From: Porticoccaceae bacterium
GTDB lineage: Bacteria > Pseudomonadota > Gammaproteobacteria > Pseudomonadales > Porticoccaceae
Length of the DNA stretch: 35,161 bases
NCBI GenBank assembly: GCA_028280905.1
Contig: JANQKW010000188.1
Coordinates: 1-35,161, forward strand
Direction of reading: 5' to 3'
The translations under genes and the position numbers were made by a program. The notes under the pieces are model-generated. The model did not search any database and was not told the origin of the DNA. It worked only from the letters and a program-made list of their open reading frames with translations. This document shows, in pieces, positions 7,706-15,405 of the stretch (its first letter is position 1; every line of letters begins with the position of its first letter).

Positions 7706-8824
7706 ATGACAGGCAACATCGGTCGGCAACACGCATCTAGCAACAGCGTAACCCCCTCTCCCAGCGTTTTACTGAGTATCGCGCTGGCGGCAACCGCCTG
7801 TGTGCTTGTGGCCCTCTATGCCAGAGCTCACCTGGCTAGCTCCTACGCAGAGCCACATCCGCTGACCGTGGAGACACGGCAAATCAGCCGAACCAGCGAT
7901 CTAACCGTAGATCGCTGGTACTCAGGCAAGATCGAACCCAGACAAAGGCTTCAGATCGCCAGTGAGCTGGCAGGCAAGGTTCAAACAGTCTACGTCGATG
8001 AAGGTGGCCAGGTGGCAAAGGGTGATGTGCTGCTGGAGCTGGATAAATCTATCCTCAACTCAGAACGCAAGCGATTGCAGTCGTCGCTGGCGGGACTGGA
8101 GGCAGAGCGTGAATTGGCGCGGCGGCGCCTGGCCCGGCAAACCGACCTCAAGGCGGACGGCTTTAGCGCCGAGGACACCATAGACGGCATAGAGACCAAC
8201 CTGAAATTGCTGGCCGCGCGACGCGAAACCCTGCTGGCGCAGATCGAACGCATCGATATTCAGTTGGATAAGTCGGTGGTTCGCGCGCCCTTCGACGCCA
8301 ATATCCAGCGGCGATTGATCGACGTGGGTGCGGTTATCGTTCCCGGCACGCCGCTGCTGGAGCTGCTGGAGAGCGGTACCGGCGAAGTCAAGGTGGGGAT
8401 ACCGGTGGAAGTCGCGCGTTCCGTCGCGCCGGGTGATCTGCACCAGGTGCAGATCCGCGATGAAACCGCCACCGCCAGGGTAATATCCGTGGCGCCGGCG
8501 GTGGAAGGCGCAACGCAAACGGTGGCGATCCGCTTGCAGCTGCGGGATCTGGATTTTCGGTTTGGCGAGTTCGTCAATCTCCACTTCGCGACGCCGGAGG
8601 ATGGCAGCGGATTCTGGATACCCAACTCCGCCCTGGTGGAAGATGAGCGAGGACTTTGGAGCATATTCGCCCTGGATGCCGATAGTACCGTTAACAAGTA
8701 TGCGGCCAGTATCATCTATGCCGACAATCGCAACGCGTTTGTCGATATCAGTGGCGAGGACGATATCAACCTGATTGTCAGCGGGCTGAATCGAATAGCG
8801 CCCGGAATGATAGTTGGCACCTGA
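7706..8824 (+). CDS. RND efflux periplasmic adaptor (system 2)
   Basis: 372 aa. An uncleaved N-terminal anchor (VLLSIALAATACVLVALYA) is followed by the first lipoyl half (RLQIASELAGKVQTVYVDEG), a helical hairpin rich in Arg/Glu/Leu (about residues 118-185), and the second lipoyl half (VRAPFDANIQRRLIDVGAVI). The beta-barrel and membrane-proximal domains then run to the end. The ribosome site is strong (AGGAGG, 6 nt before the ATG). The gene is transcribed away from the TetR gene across two dyads, and its stop is 2 nt before the permease ATG. It serves as the adaptor of the downstream RND pump. The substrate is unknown. Confidence 0.92.
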   Translation: MTGNIGRQHASSNSVTPSPSVLLSIALAATACVLVALYARAHLASSYAEPHPLTVETRQISRTSDLTVDRWYSGKIEPRQRLQIASELAGKVQTVYVDEGGQVAKGDVLLELDKSILNSERKRLQSSLAGLEAERELARRRLARQTDLKADGFSAEDTIDGIETNLKLLAARRETLLAQIERIDIQLDKSVVRAPFDANIQRRLIDVGAVIVPGTPLLELLESGTGEVKVGIPVEVARSVAPGDLHQVQIRDETATARVISVAPAVEGATQTVAIRLQLRDLDFRFGEFVNLHFATPEDGSGFWIPNSALVEDERGLWSIFALDADSTVNKYAASIIYADNRNAFVDISGEDDINLIVSGLNRIAPGMIVGT

Positions 8825-8826
8825 CA

Positions 8827-11800
8827 ATGGAGACGTTTTTCTTCAGGAATCCCCGCCTGTTCGCGCTGGTGGTGGGAATGGTCGTGTTACTGGGGGCTTC
8901 CTCTTACCTGACAATCGGCCGACAAGAAGACCCGACCATCACCAATTTGTTTGCCACACTGGTTACACCTTATCCCGGCGCAGACCCGGTGCGCGTCGAG
9001 GCGCTGGTGACCAAGAAACTCGAGGATGAACTGAAAACCATCTCGGAAATCACGGAAATCAACTCCACCTCCCGCACGGGCATTTCCATCCTGAGGGTCG
9101 AGCTGTCAAACAGAATTAACGACCATGAAATTGAGCAGGTTTGGTCGGAGATTCGAGACGCCATTTCCGACGCCAGAAAAAACATGCCCGACGGCGTCGG
9201 CAGCACACAATTCGATAATGAAAGAACCGGCGCCTTTACGTCGATCAGCAGTATTAGCCTGGCGGACGGAAACACCGACAACTTCAGCTTGGCGCTTCGC
9301 TACGCCCGGATACTCCAGGATCGACTGCGCAGGGTGCCGGGCACCGACATCGTGCAAATCTTTGGCGCGCCACAAGAGCGGCTCTATGTGGAGCTGGATA
9401 AAACCCAAATCGATGCGTTGGGGATGAATATCCTGCAGGTTGCAGACGCGGTGAAAACAGCGGACGCGAAGGTTGTTGCGGGCCGCGCGCAATCCGATGG
9501 CGGCGACCTGCTGGTGGAAGTCGCCGGCGAAATTCGATCCACCCAACGGATCGCCCGAATCCCCGTGGCCTCGCAACTTAACGGCCAACAAATACAGCTT
9601 GACGATATCGCCACGATTCGCAAAGGCGTGGAAGCGCCCCGCACCAAAACTGCTTACAGTCAGGGCCGGGCCGCAATTCTGGTCGCCGCGCGCATGGAGC
9701 CGGACCTGCAGGTCGACACCTGGAGCAGCGCCGTAGATCAAGTCATTGCAGGCTTTGAGTCAACGCTGCCGAAAAATGTGCGACACGAAAAGATATTCTC
9801 CCAGAATGACTACACAGCGGAGCGGCTGACGGAAGTATTCATCAACCTGATGATCGGCGTATCGCTGGTGATTTGCGTGCTATTCCTGACATTGGGCTTT
9901 CGAAGCGCCATTGTGGTTGCACTGGTACTGCCGCTCACCAGTTTATCGTCGCTGACGATTTTGCAGCTGATCGGCATACCGATACACCAGATGTCGGTCA
10001 CCGGCCTTATCGTCGCGCTCGGTCTGCTGGTTGACGCCGCCATTGTGATGACCGACGACATAGGTCAACGTTTACGCAACGGCACCGGGCGCGCCCAAGC
10101 GATAAAACTGGCCGTGGTCCGCTTGCGTATCCCGCTGCTCGCCTCAACCCTGACAACCGCGCTTGCCTTCACGCCGATGGCGTTATTGCCGGGGCCGGCG
10201 GGCGATTTTGTAGGGTCTATCGCCATTTCGGTGATCGTCATGCTGGCCGCCTCCTTTGGGCTGACGCTCTTTATAACACCGGCCATCGCCGGCTGGTTGT
10301 TGACGGAGGATGGCGAACCGCATCGCGTCCAGTCAATCTTCAACTCGGTGGCGCGACGCTTCGAACAGTCGATCAACTGGTCGCTCAACCATCCGCGACA
10401 CGCTATCCTGATTGCCTGCCTGGTGCCCATGGCCGGTTTCCTGTCTTTCCCAACGCTGACCTCACAGTTTTTTCCCGGCGTGGACCGAGACCAGTTCTAT
10501 ATTCAGGTGGAACTCAACACGGGCAGCGCATTTGAGCAAACAGATCGAGCGGTAAAGAAGATTGACGATATCCTGAAACAAACTGACGGTATAGAAGCCA
10601 GGCACTGGGTGGTTGGCGAGAATGCGCCCGCCTTCTACTACAATATGATTCGTTCGCGGGACAATGACATCAGGTTTGCCGAAGCCTTGGTCACAACCAC
10701 ATCGACGAACACAACCGAGCGCATCTTACCGCAATTACAGCGGCGTCTTGACCAGCAGATACCCGCCGCGCAAGTGCTGGTAAGGGGCCTGGTCCAAGGG
10801 CCGCCGGTTGACGCGCCCGTAGAACTCAAGATAATCGGGCCCAACCTGGAAACACTGCGCGCCATTGGCAACCAGATTCGGAGTCGCATGGCCGCGATCG
10901 AGGATATTACCCATACCCGCGTAAGCCTGGATAGCGGCGCTCCCAAAATCGTTTTTGACCTGGATGAACGGAAAGTCGAGCAGGCCGGCTATGGCTTAAC
11001 GGATGTCGCCCGCATTCTCGACGCCAGCCTCAGCGGGGTACCGGCGGGCAGCCTGCTGGAGGGGACCGAGGAAATACCCATAAGGGTCCGGCTTTCGGCT
11101 GGCGACAGGGAGCGTCAGTCCCGCTACGCGCAGCTATCGCTGCCGATACGCGCTTCGGAAAACGGCCGGACAGCATCTGTGCCGCTCTCCAGCCTGGGAG
11201 GCATCGAACTGCAACCTGGCAAGAGCCCCATCCTGCGCCTGGACGGCGAGCGGCTCAACACAGTGCAAGGCTTTATCCGCCGCGATGTACTGCCCGAGGA
11301 GGTGTTGAAACGGTTGCAGTCTGAGCTGACAGCCAGGCCCATTAATCTACCGCCGGGCTACCGAATACAAACCGGCGGTGATTCAGAACAACGGGCGGAA
11401 ACTACCGGTAATCTGATGTCTTCAATGGGGCTTATTATCGCGCTGACCGTCGCGACCATAGTCGTTACCTTTAACTCCTACCGACTGTCAATAATCGCAT
11501 TCATCGTCTGTTTCCTGTCCGCGGGCCTCAGCCTGTTCGCCCTTGCGTTGTTCAAGTTTCCGTTTGGCATCCAAGCATTGATTGGCGTGATTGGGTCAAT
11601 TGGGGTGTCCATCAACGCGGCTATCATCGTGCTGACGGCACTCAAAAACGACACAGCCGCAAGCCGTGGGGATAGAGCCGCCGCCGCGCGGGTTGTGATG
11701 GATTCGTCGCGGCACATAGTTTCGACCACCGTCACCACCTTTGGCGGGTTCCTGCCCCTTTTGTTGGCCGGAGGCGGGTTCTGGCCGCCATTTGCGATGT

Positions 11801-11943
11801 CAATAGCGGGTGGCGTTCTGTTATCCACGATCATCTCGTTTTATTTCACGCCACCCATGTTCTTACTGTGGTACGCGGCTAAACCTCGGAATTCAAGGAA
11901 ACTCTCCTTTAGCTTTCCCCGTTTAGCCAGGATTCAAAATTAA
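8827..11943 (+). CDS. RND efflux permease (AcrB-like, system 2)
   Basis: 1038 aa inner-membrane pump. TM1 follows FFFRNPRLFALVVGMVVLLG, and LVTPYPGADPVRVEALVTKK is the first porter motif. TM4 reads GLLVDAAIVMTDDI, so only the first of the paired proton-relay aspartates of AcrB is kept and the second is Ala. TM10 reads IGVSINAAIIVLTALK, with Asn at the Lys940 position. These changes recur in divergent RND branches but imply an altered relay. The gene starts two bases after the adaptor stop, so the two are one operon, probably controlled by the divergent TetR protein. No outer-membrane factor is encoded here. Confidence 0.93.
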   Translation: METFFFRNPRLFALVVGMVVLLGASSYLTIGRQEDPTITNLFATLVTPYPGADPVRVEALVTKKLEDELKTISEITEINSTSRTGISILRVELSNRINDHEIEQVWSEIRDAISDARKNMPDGVGSTQFDNERTGAFTSISSISLADGNTDNFSLALRYARILQDRLRRVPGTDIVQIFGAPQERLYVELDKTQIDALGMNILQVADAVKTADAKVVAGRAQSDGGDLLVEVAGEIRSTQRIARIPVASQLNGQQIQLDDIATIRKGVEAPRTKTAYSQGRAAILVAARMEPDLQVDTWSSAVDQVIAGFESTLPKNVRHEKIFSQNDYTAERLTEVFINLMIGVSLVICVLFLTLGFRSAIVVALVLPLTSLSSLTILQLIGIPIHQMSVTGLIVALGLLVDAAIVMTDDIGQRLRNGTGRAQAIKLAVVRLRIPLLASTLTTALAFTPMALLPGPAGDFVGSIAISVIVMLAASFGLTLFITPAIAGWLLTEDGEPHRVQSIFNSVARRFEQSINWSLNHPRHAILIACLVPMAGFLSFPTLTSQFFPGVDRDQFYIQVELNTGSAFEQTDRAVKKIDDILKQTDGIEARHWVVGENAPAFYYNMIRSRDNDIRFAEALVTTTSTNTTERILPQLQRRLDQQIPAAQVLVRGLVQGPPVDAPVELKIIGPNLETLRAIGNQIRSRMAAIEDITHTRVSLDSGAPKIVFDLDERKVEQAGYGLTDVARILDASLSGVPAGSLLEGTEEIPIRVRLSAGDRERQSRYAQLSLPIRASENGRTASVPLSSLGGIELQPGKSPILRLDGERLNTVQGFIRRDVLPEEVLKRLQSELTARPINLPPGYRIQTGGDSEQRAETTGNLMSSMGLIIALTVATIVVTFNSYRLSIIAFIVCFLSAGLSLFALALFKFPFGIQALIGVIGSIGVSINAAIIVLTALKNDTAASRGDRAAAARVVMDSSRHIVSTTVTTFGGFLPLLLAGGGFWPPFAMSIAGGVLLSTIISFYFTPPMFLLWYAAKPRNSRKLSFSFPRLARIQN

Positions 11944-12082
11944 CCGCCCATTCCGTTTAGCGCCAAATGCCGAATCATTGACGCAGCTTCGCTTTTTCGT
12001 TATTTAACGGCCGCAATGTTATAAAATGCCGGCTCACTAAACCCATGTTTCCCGTAACCTAGAAGAGGAGCAATCCTTCTCC

Positions 12083-13159
12083 ATGATTGATTCACTGCTA
12101 ATCATATTGACCCTGTTGGGCTTGTTTTGGGCATTCACCAGCTATTACCTGCGAGGCCCCAGCTTGGCGCGCTACGATCGCGCGCCTGGCTCGGAAAATC
12201 TGCCGGTACCCAGGGAGCCCAGCGAACAACACTTTGAAATTCTGGATATCCTCGCGCGGATGCACGAAACCCGGGTCGAGGGTTCCTTTAAGCAGCGTAT
12301 CATCAAAATGCGCGAATATTGCGACGATATGGGGACCCGGGTCAACCTGGAGGGCGTTCGCATTATCCCGACGCAGGCCGGTGATGTTCCCGCTGAGTGG
12401 GTTGTCGCGGAAGACGCCGATCCCGGGCGGCGCTTGCTGTACATTCACGGAGGGGCTTTTTATATGGGCAGCCCCCTGAGCCACCGCGCAATTACCGCTC
12501 GCTTTGCGCGAGCCAATTGCACGTCGGTGCTGGCTATCGACTACCGAGTGCTGCCGGAATACCGCCGTCTCGATTGTCTGGCGGATACGCAGACGGCCTA
12601 TCGCTGGATACTGGAAAATGGCCCCGAAGGTCCGGCACCCTTGCACACACTTTTCGTCGCCGGGGATTCGGCGGGTGGGAACCTGACCCTGGCGGTTATC
12701 GCCTGGGCCAGGGACATGGGATTGCGCGCAGCCGATGCCGTGATCGCCCTATCCCCGTCCACCGACAATACCGCCAGCAGCCCCAGTTTAAGCGCCAATG
12801 TTGCCAGCGACCCCTTTATCGGCCCCAGTCTCGGCAAGATAATGGCGTTGCCGAACTTCGCCTGGTTATGGATTGCTTGGATAAGCAACCGGCTGCGCCC
12901 ATGCGACCCTCGCTTGTCGCCGATTCATGGAGATTTATCGAATCTACCGCCTACCTTGATTCACGCCAGCGATGTCGAGATGCTGGTTGACGACGGGCGT
13001 CGCTACGTCAATAAGGCATTGAGCTGCGGTTCCGAGGCCACGCTAGAAATCTGGCCCGATATGGTACACGTGTGGCATCTGTTTACCGAGAACCTTCCTG
13101 AAGCGCAGCAAGCCTTTCAGCACATCGAAAAATTTATGGAGCTGAACGCCCCGCAGTAA
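12083..13159 (+). CDS. Alpha/beta hydrolase, hormone-sensitive-lipase (family IV) esterase
   Basis: 358 aa. It carries the family IV oxyanion-hole motif HGGAF (about residues 121-125) and the nucleophile elbow GDSAGGN (Ser about 195). The catalytic Asp probably lies in HASDVEMLVDD (about 294-304), and the His in HVWH (about 327-330). An N-terminal hydrophobic stretch (LLIILTLLGLFWAFTSYYL) suggests anchoring in the inner membrane. It should hydrolyse short- to medium-chain carboxylic esters; the natural substrate is unknown. GAGGAG lies 12 nt upstream of the ATG. It follows the RND operon after 139 bp and is followed closely by the DUF454 gene. Confidence 0.92.
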   Translation: MIDSLLIILTLLGLFWAFTSYYLRGPSLARYDRAPGSENLPVPREPSEQHFEILDILARMHETRVEGSFKQRIIKMREYCDDMGTRVNLEGVRIIPTQAGDVPAEWVVAEDADPGRRLLYIHGGAFYMGSPLSHRAITARFARANCTSVLAIDYRVLPEYRRLDCLADTQTAYRWILENGPEGPAPLHTLFVAGDSAGGNLTLAVIAWARDMGLRAADAVIALSPSTDNTASSPSLSANVASDPFIGPSLGKIMALPNFAWLWIAWISNRLRPCDPRLSPIHGDLSNLPPTLIHASDVEMLVDDGRRYVNKALSCGSEATLEIWPDMVHVWHLFTENLPEAQQAFQHIEKFMELNAPQ

Positions 13160-13171
13160 AGCCGCTGACCC

Positions 13172-13525
13172 GTGAGATCAATTTGGCTGATTTTAGGTAT
13201 CACCTCCATAGCACTGGGGGTAATGGGCGCCTTCTTGCCACTGTTACCGACGGTTCCCTTTTTACTTCTATCCGCCTATTGTTTCTCTCGTTCGTCAGAG
13301 CGACTGCACGTCTGGTTGGTCAACCACCCGGTCTTCGGCCCCGCGATAGCCGATTGGCGGGAGCGAGGCGCGATAAGCCTCAAGGCCAAGCGGTTGGCGA
13401 CGGCTTCCGTTGCAATGGTAATGGCGCTTTCCCTGGTTTTTGGCCTGCGCACCGAGATTATGTTGCTGCAGGCGGCAATCCTGGGCTGCGTACTTATATT
13501 TATCTGGACGCGGCCACACCAGTAG
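13172..13525 (+). CDS. YbaN/DUF454 family inner-membrane protein
   Basis: 117 aa starting with GTG. The family pattern is clear: LGITSIALGVMGAFLPLLPT, VPFLLLSAYCFSRSSERLH, then HPVFGPAIADWRERGAI, followed by two C-terminal membrane helices (ATASVAMVMALSLVFGL and ILGCVLIFIW). Three to four membrane segments are expected. The function of YbaN-type proteins is unknown. The start lies 12 nt after the esterase stop, so co-transcription is likely. No strong ribosome site is visible, which suggests coupling to the esterase. Confidence 0.9.
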   Translation: MRSIWLILGITSIALGVMGAFLPLLPTVPFLLLSAYCFSRSSERLHVWLVNHPVFGPAIADWRERGAISLKAKRLATASVAMVMALSLVFGLRTEIMLLQAAILGCVLIFIWTRPHQ

Positions 13526-13552
13526 ACACTGGCCGCCCTGTTAATCTAAACC

Positions 13553-13588
13553 AAAAAAAACCCGGCGCGCGGCCGGGTTTCCGTTTTT
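13553..13588. terminator. Rho-independent terminator, probably bidirectional
   Basis: A GC-rich hairpin (AACCCGGC-gcgcg-GCCGGGTT, within 13558-13580) has an A-run before it and a T-run after it (ttttt, 13584-13588). It lies between the convergent DUF454 and pyrophosphatase genes and can stop transcription from both sides. Confidence 0.85.
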
Positions 13589-13613
13589 ACGTCTAATAAC
13601 GCCAGGCTTGCCG

Positions 13614-14252
13614 TTATTGATCTTCCGACTGGTGCAAGTGGCCGAAGTCCGCCTGGTAATCCTGTATGGAGGCCTCGATCACCCTCAGGGCTTCGTCGCG
13701 GCCGTAGACATGGTCCACCTTAACATTAATCTGCTTGCCGGGCACCATCTTATAGGTCAGGAAATAGTGTTGCAGCCGCTCTATCTTGATGGAGGGGAGG
13801 TCGTTGATGTCTCCTACGTCACCCCAAATGTTGTCGCCATCCAGCACCGCAATGATCTTGTCGTCTGCCTCGCCGCCGTCGATCATCTGGATGCCACCCA
13901 CAACGCGGGCGTTTAACAGAATGTCAGATTTGGTGATCAGGCGTTCGGAGTATACACAGATATCCAGTGGGTCGCCGTCAGCTTCGTCCGCCTCGTCACA
14001 CAGTGCGGCCACCCGCTCGCCGCAGTAGGTTTGCGGGATAAAACCATACAGCGCCGGGGGACTGGAGGTGGTGCGCTGTGGGCGATCCACCATCAAAAAG
14101 CCGGATTGCTTGTCCACTTCGTATTTCACAACGTCGCTGGGGGTGATTTCGATATAGGTTTTAACGACGTCCGGCCTGCTGCCGTCGGGGCGGGCCGGTA
14201 GTCCGTGCCAGGGGTGGCGCCGCCATCGATTAAACTGTTTATCTCTATACAC
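13614..14252 (-). CDS. ppa: Inorganic pyrophosphatase, family I
   Basis: 212 aa. It hydrolyses pyrophosphate to two phosphates in the cytoplasm, drawing biosynthetic reactions forward. The family I metal-binding signature is seen as ADGDPLDICV (about residues 91-100). VDRPQ, YGFIPQTYCGE and the DDKIIAV segment match conserved blocks. The C-terminal part (LQHYFLTYKMVPGKQINVK) matches the family's YK and motif-III region. The start is GTG, with GAGGAGG 8 nt upstream. The protein is slightly longer than the ~175-residue E. coli enzyme because of an N-terminal extension (YRDKQFNRWRRHPWHGLPAR). It is monocistronic. Confidence 0.93.
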   Translation of the reverse strand: MYRDKQFNRWRRHPWHGLPARPDGSRPDVVKTYIEITPSDVVKYEVDKQSGFLMVDRPQRTTSSPPALYGFIPQTYCGERVAALCDEADEADGDPLDICVYSERLITKSDILLNARVVGGIQMIDGGEADDKIIAVLDGDNIWGDVGDINDLPSIKIERLQHYFLTYKMVPGKQINVKVDHVYGRDEALRVIEASIQDYQADFGHLHQSEDQ

Positions 14253-14369
14253 GTTAATTCCTCCTCAAGAATTAATTGATCTGACTCCGACAGTGGATCG
14301 CGGCCGAGAGCGCCGCGCTAAATTAACGGGCCGGTATGATCGCGCAAAAAGGCGCCGCTGTGAAGGGCT

Positions 14370-14536
14370 TAGGAGTCTGTCGGACTTAGAGGATCGTAGC
14401 GAGGCGAGTGGGAAATCGAGGCTAGTTTTTTGATCTTTTGAGGCGCATAGTGGTTACTATGCAACGAAAAAGAGCAGAAAAATAGACCGATTTCCCATCG
14501 CTGCAGCCGATTCGGCCTAAGTCCGACAGACTCCTA
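14370..14536. mobile_element. MITE-like element with 18-bp perfect terminal inverted repeats and TA flanks
   Basis: GGAGTCTGTCGGACTTAG (14372-14389) is the exact reverse complement of 14517-14534. TA flanks both ends, as expected for insertion by an IS630/Tc1-mariner-type transposase. The 163-bp element also has inner arms (TGGGAAATCG and CGATTTCCCA) and a central CATAGT..ACTATG hairpin, so it folds into one long stem. It has no coding capacity. Confidence 0.85.
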
Positions 14537-14560
14537 GATGCCGCCGCCGACAACAACCAC

Positions 14561-14663
14561 TTACCCGCTGATGTAACCGGATTCCGGCGTGCAGAACAGG
14601 TAAACACCGTTAGCCGCGCTCGAAACCGGAAATAATGGCAACTTTTCCCGCAAGTTTCTTCAT
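14561..14663 (-). pseudogene. Short-chain dehydrogenase/reductase relic (both ends, core deleted)
   Basis: Read on the minus strand, an ATG at 14663 opens MKKLAGKVAIISGFERG and hits a stop. A second frame immediately after reads ANGVYLFCTPESGYISG and stops at 14561. The first part is a typical SDR N-terminus (a GKVAIITG-like Rossmann start). The second is a typical SDR C-terminus (xxVLFLASPESGYITG-like). About 200 residues between them are missing, and the two parts are in different frames. Confidence 0.6.
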
Positions 14664-14756
14664 TGCTATGCTCCGAACAAGTGTGTCGAGCTAGTCACCG
14701 GGGAAAGCTTGGATTGATGAGTCGACTGATTCACACATCCCAGTAAATTTTGATTT

Positions 14757-14799
14757 TGATAATCATTCTTGTTTGCATTGCAAACAAGAATGATTATCA
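14757..14799. promoter_or_regulatory. Fur-type operator 2: perfect 43-nt palindrome
   Basis: Every base of 14757-14778 pairs with its mirror in 14778-14799 (21-bp arms, single central t at 14778). The left arm is TGATAATCATTCTTGTTTGC. Fur-box units TGATAATCATT and AATGATTATCA sit at both ends, so two Fur dimers could bind. It is located 46 bp before the paralogue-B start. Confidence 0.75.
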
Positions 14800-14844
14800 T
14801 TTATTGTGACGCTGAAAATTCATAATATAGGAGTCACGACGGAC

Positions 14845-15273
14845 ATGAAATTGAGATTTTTATGCGCGACCCACAGAGAAGAACTGAAAAGGAAGCCCGC
14901 GATGGCCTTCAATTGCTGGCGGAACGGATTCGATAATGGACAGGATATGTGGCAGGAAGCGCTACCGCACTTTGGCTGTGCGTTTGAAGCCTCTGAAATC
15001 ATGATGACGACCATGGCATTGGAGCCGCAATATGCTTGCGAGATGTTCACAAGCGCCGCAAAGCTGCTGGCTGAGACATTCGCAAAACTGGGCGATATCG
15101 AGCAATCCATGGAAGTCTATTGGCTGGCCATCAACCGACTGGAAAGAGAGCTATCTTACCGCCCTCAAGAAAACCAATGGGTCCTTAATTACCTGACGGA
15201 ACTTTATCAGTTTGTGCAAACTACCGGTCACTCTGCACCCGTCCTTGACAGGCCGCAGAGCACTTATCATTAA
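14845..15273 (+). CDS. Unknown protein, paralogue B (MKLRFLC family, helical/TPR-like)
   Basis: 142 aa, paralogous to the protein encoded at 6283-6750. Conserved positions include MKLRFLCATHREEL, FNCWRNGFDNGQ, EALPHFGCAFEASEI, ACEMFTSAAKLLAETF and a helical YWLAINRLEREL segment. It is cytoplasmic, helical and lacks catalytic motifs that I recognise. Three Cys (one in FLC, one in NCW, one in GCAF) are shared with the paralogue. The start at 14845 matches the paralogue; GGAG lies 11 nt upstream, and the earlier in-frame ATG at 14806 is unsupported. A perfect Fur-type palindrome sits just upstream, so iron-starvation induction is likely. The function is unknown. Confidence 0.75.
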   Translation: MKLRFLCATHREELKRKPAMAFNCWRNGFDNGQDMWQEALPHFGCAFEASEIMMTTMALEPQYACEMFTSAAKLLAETFAKLGDIEQSMEVYWLAINRLERELSYRPQENQWVLNYLTELYQFVQTTGHSAPVLDRPQSTYH

Positions 15274-15405
15274 CCGTTAGCACAGGCTGGTAGCGCAGCT
15301 TGACATTCCCTAATTCTCCGGTCCTATCGACATGTAAATTCAGGGGTTCTTGCTGCAGCGTCAACGCCAATTTCTTATAGGTGTGGCAGTAATAGGTCAG
15401 GAGTG

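Noticed and set aside
8060..8827. 255-codon minus-strand frame
   Set aside because: Antisense to the system 2 adaptor, which is a certain gene.
14422..14607. 61-codon minus-strand frame
   Set aside because: It spans the MITE and part of the SDR relic; no support as a gene.
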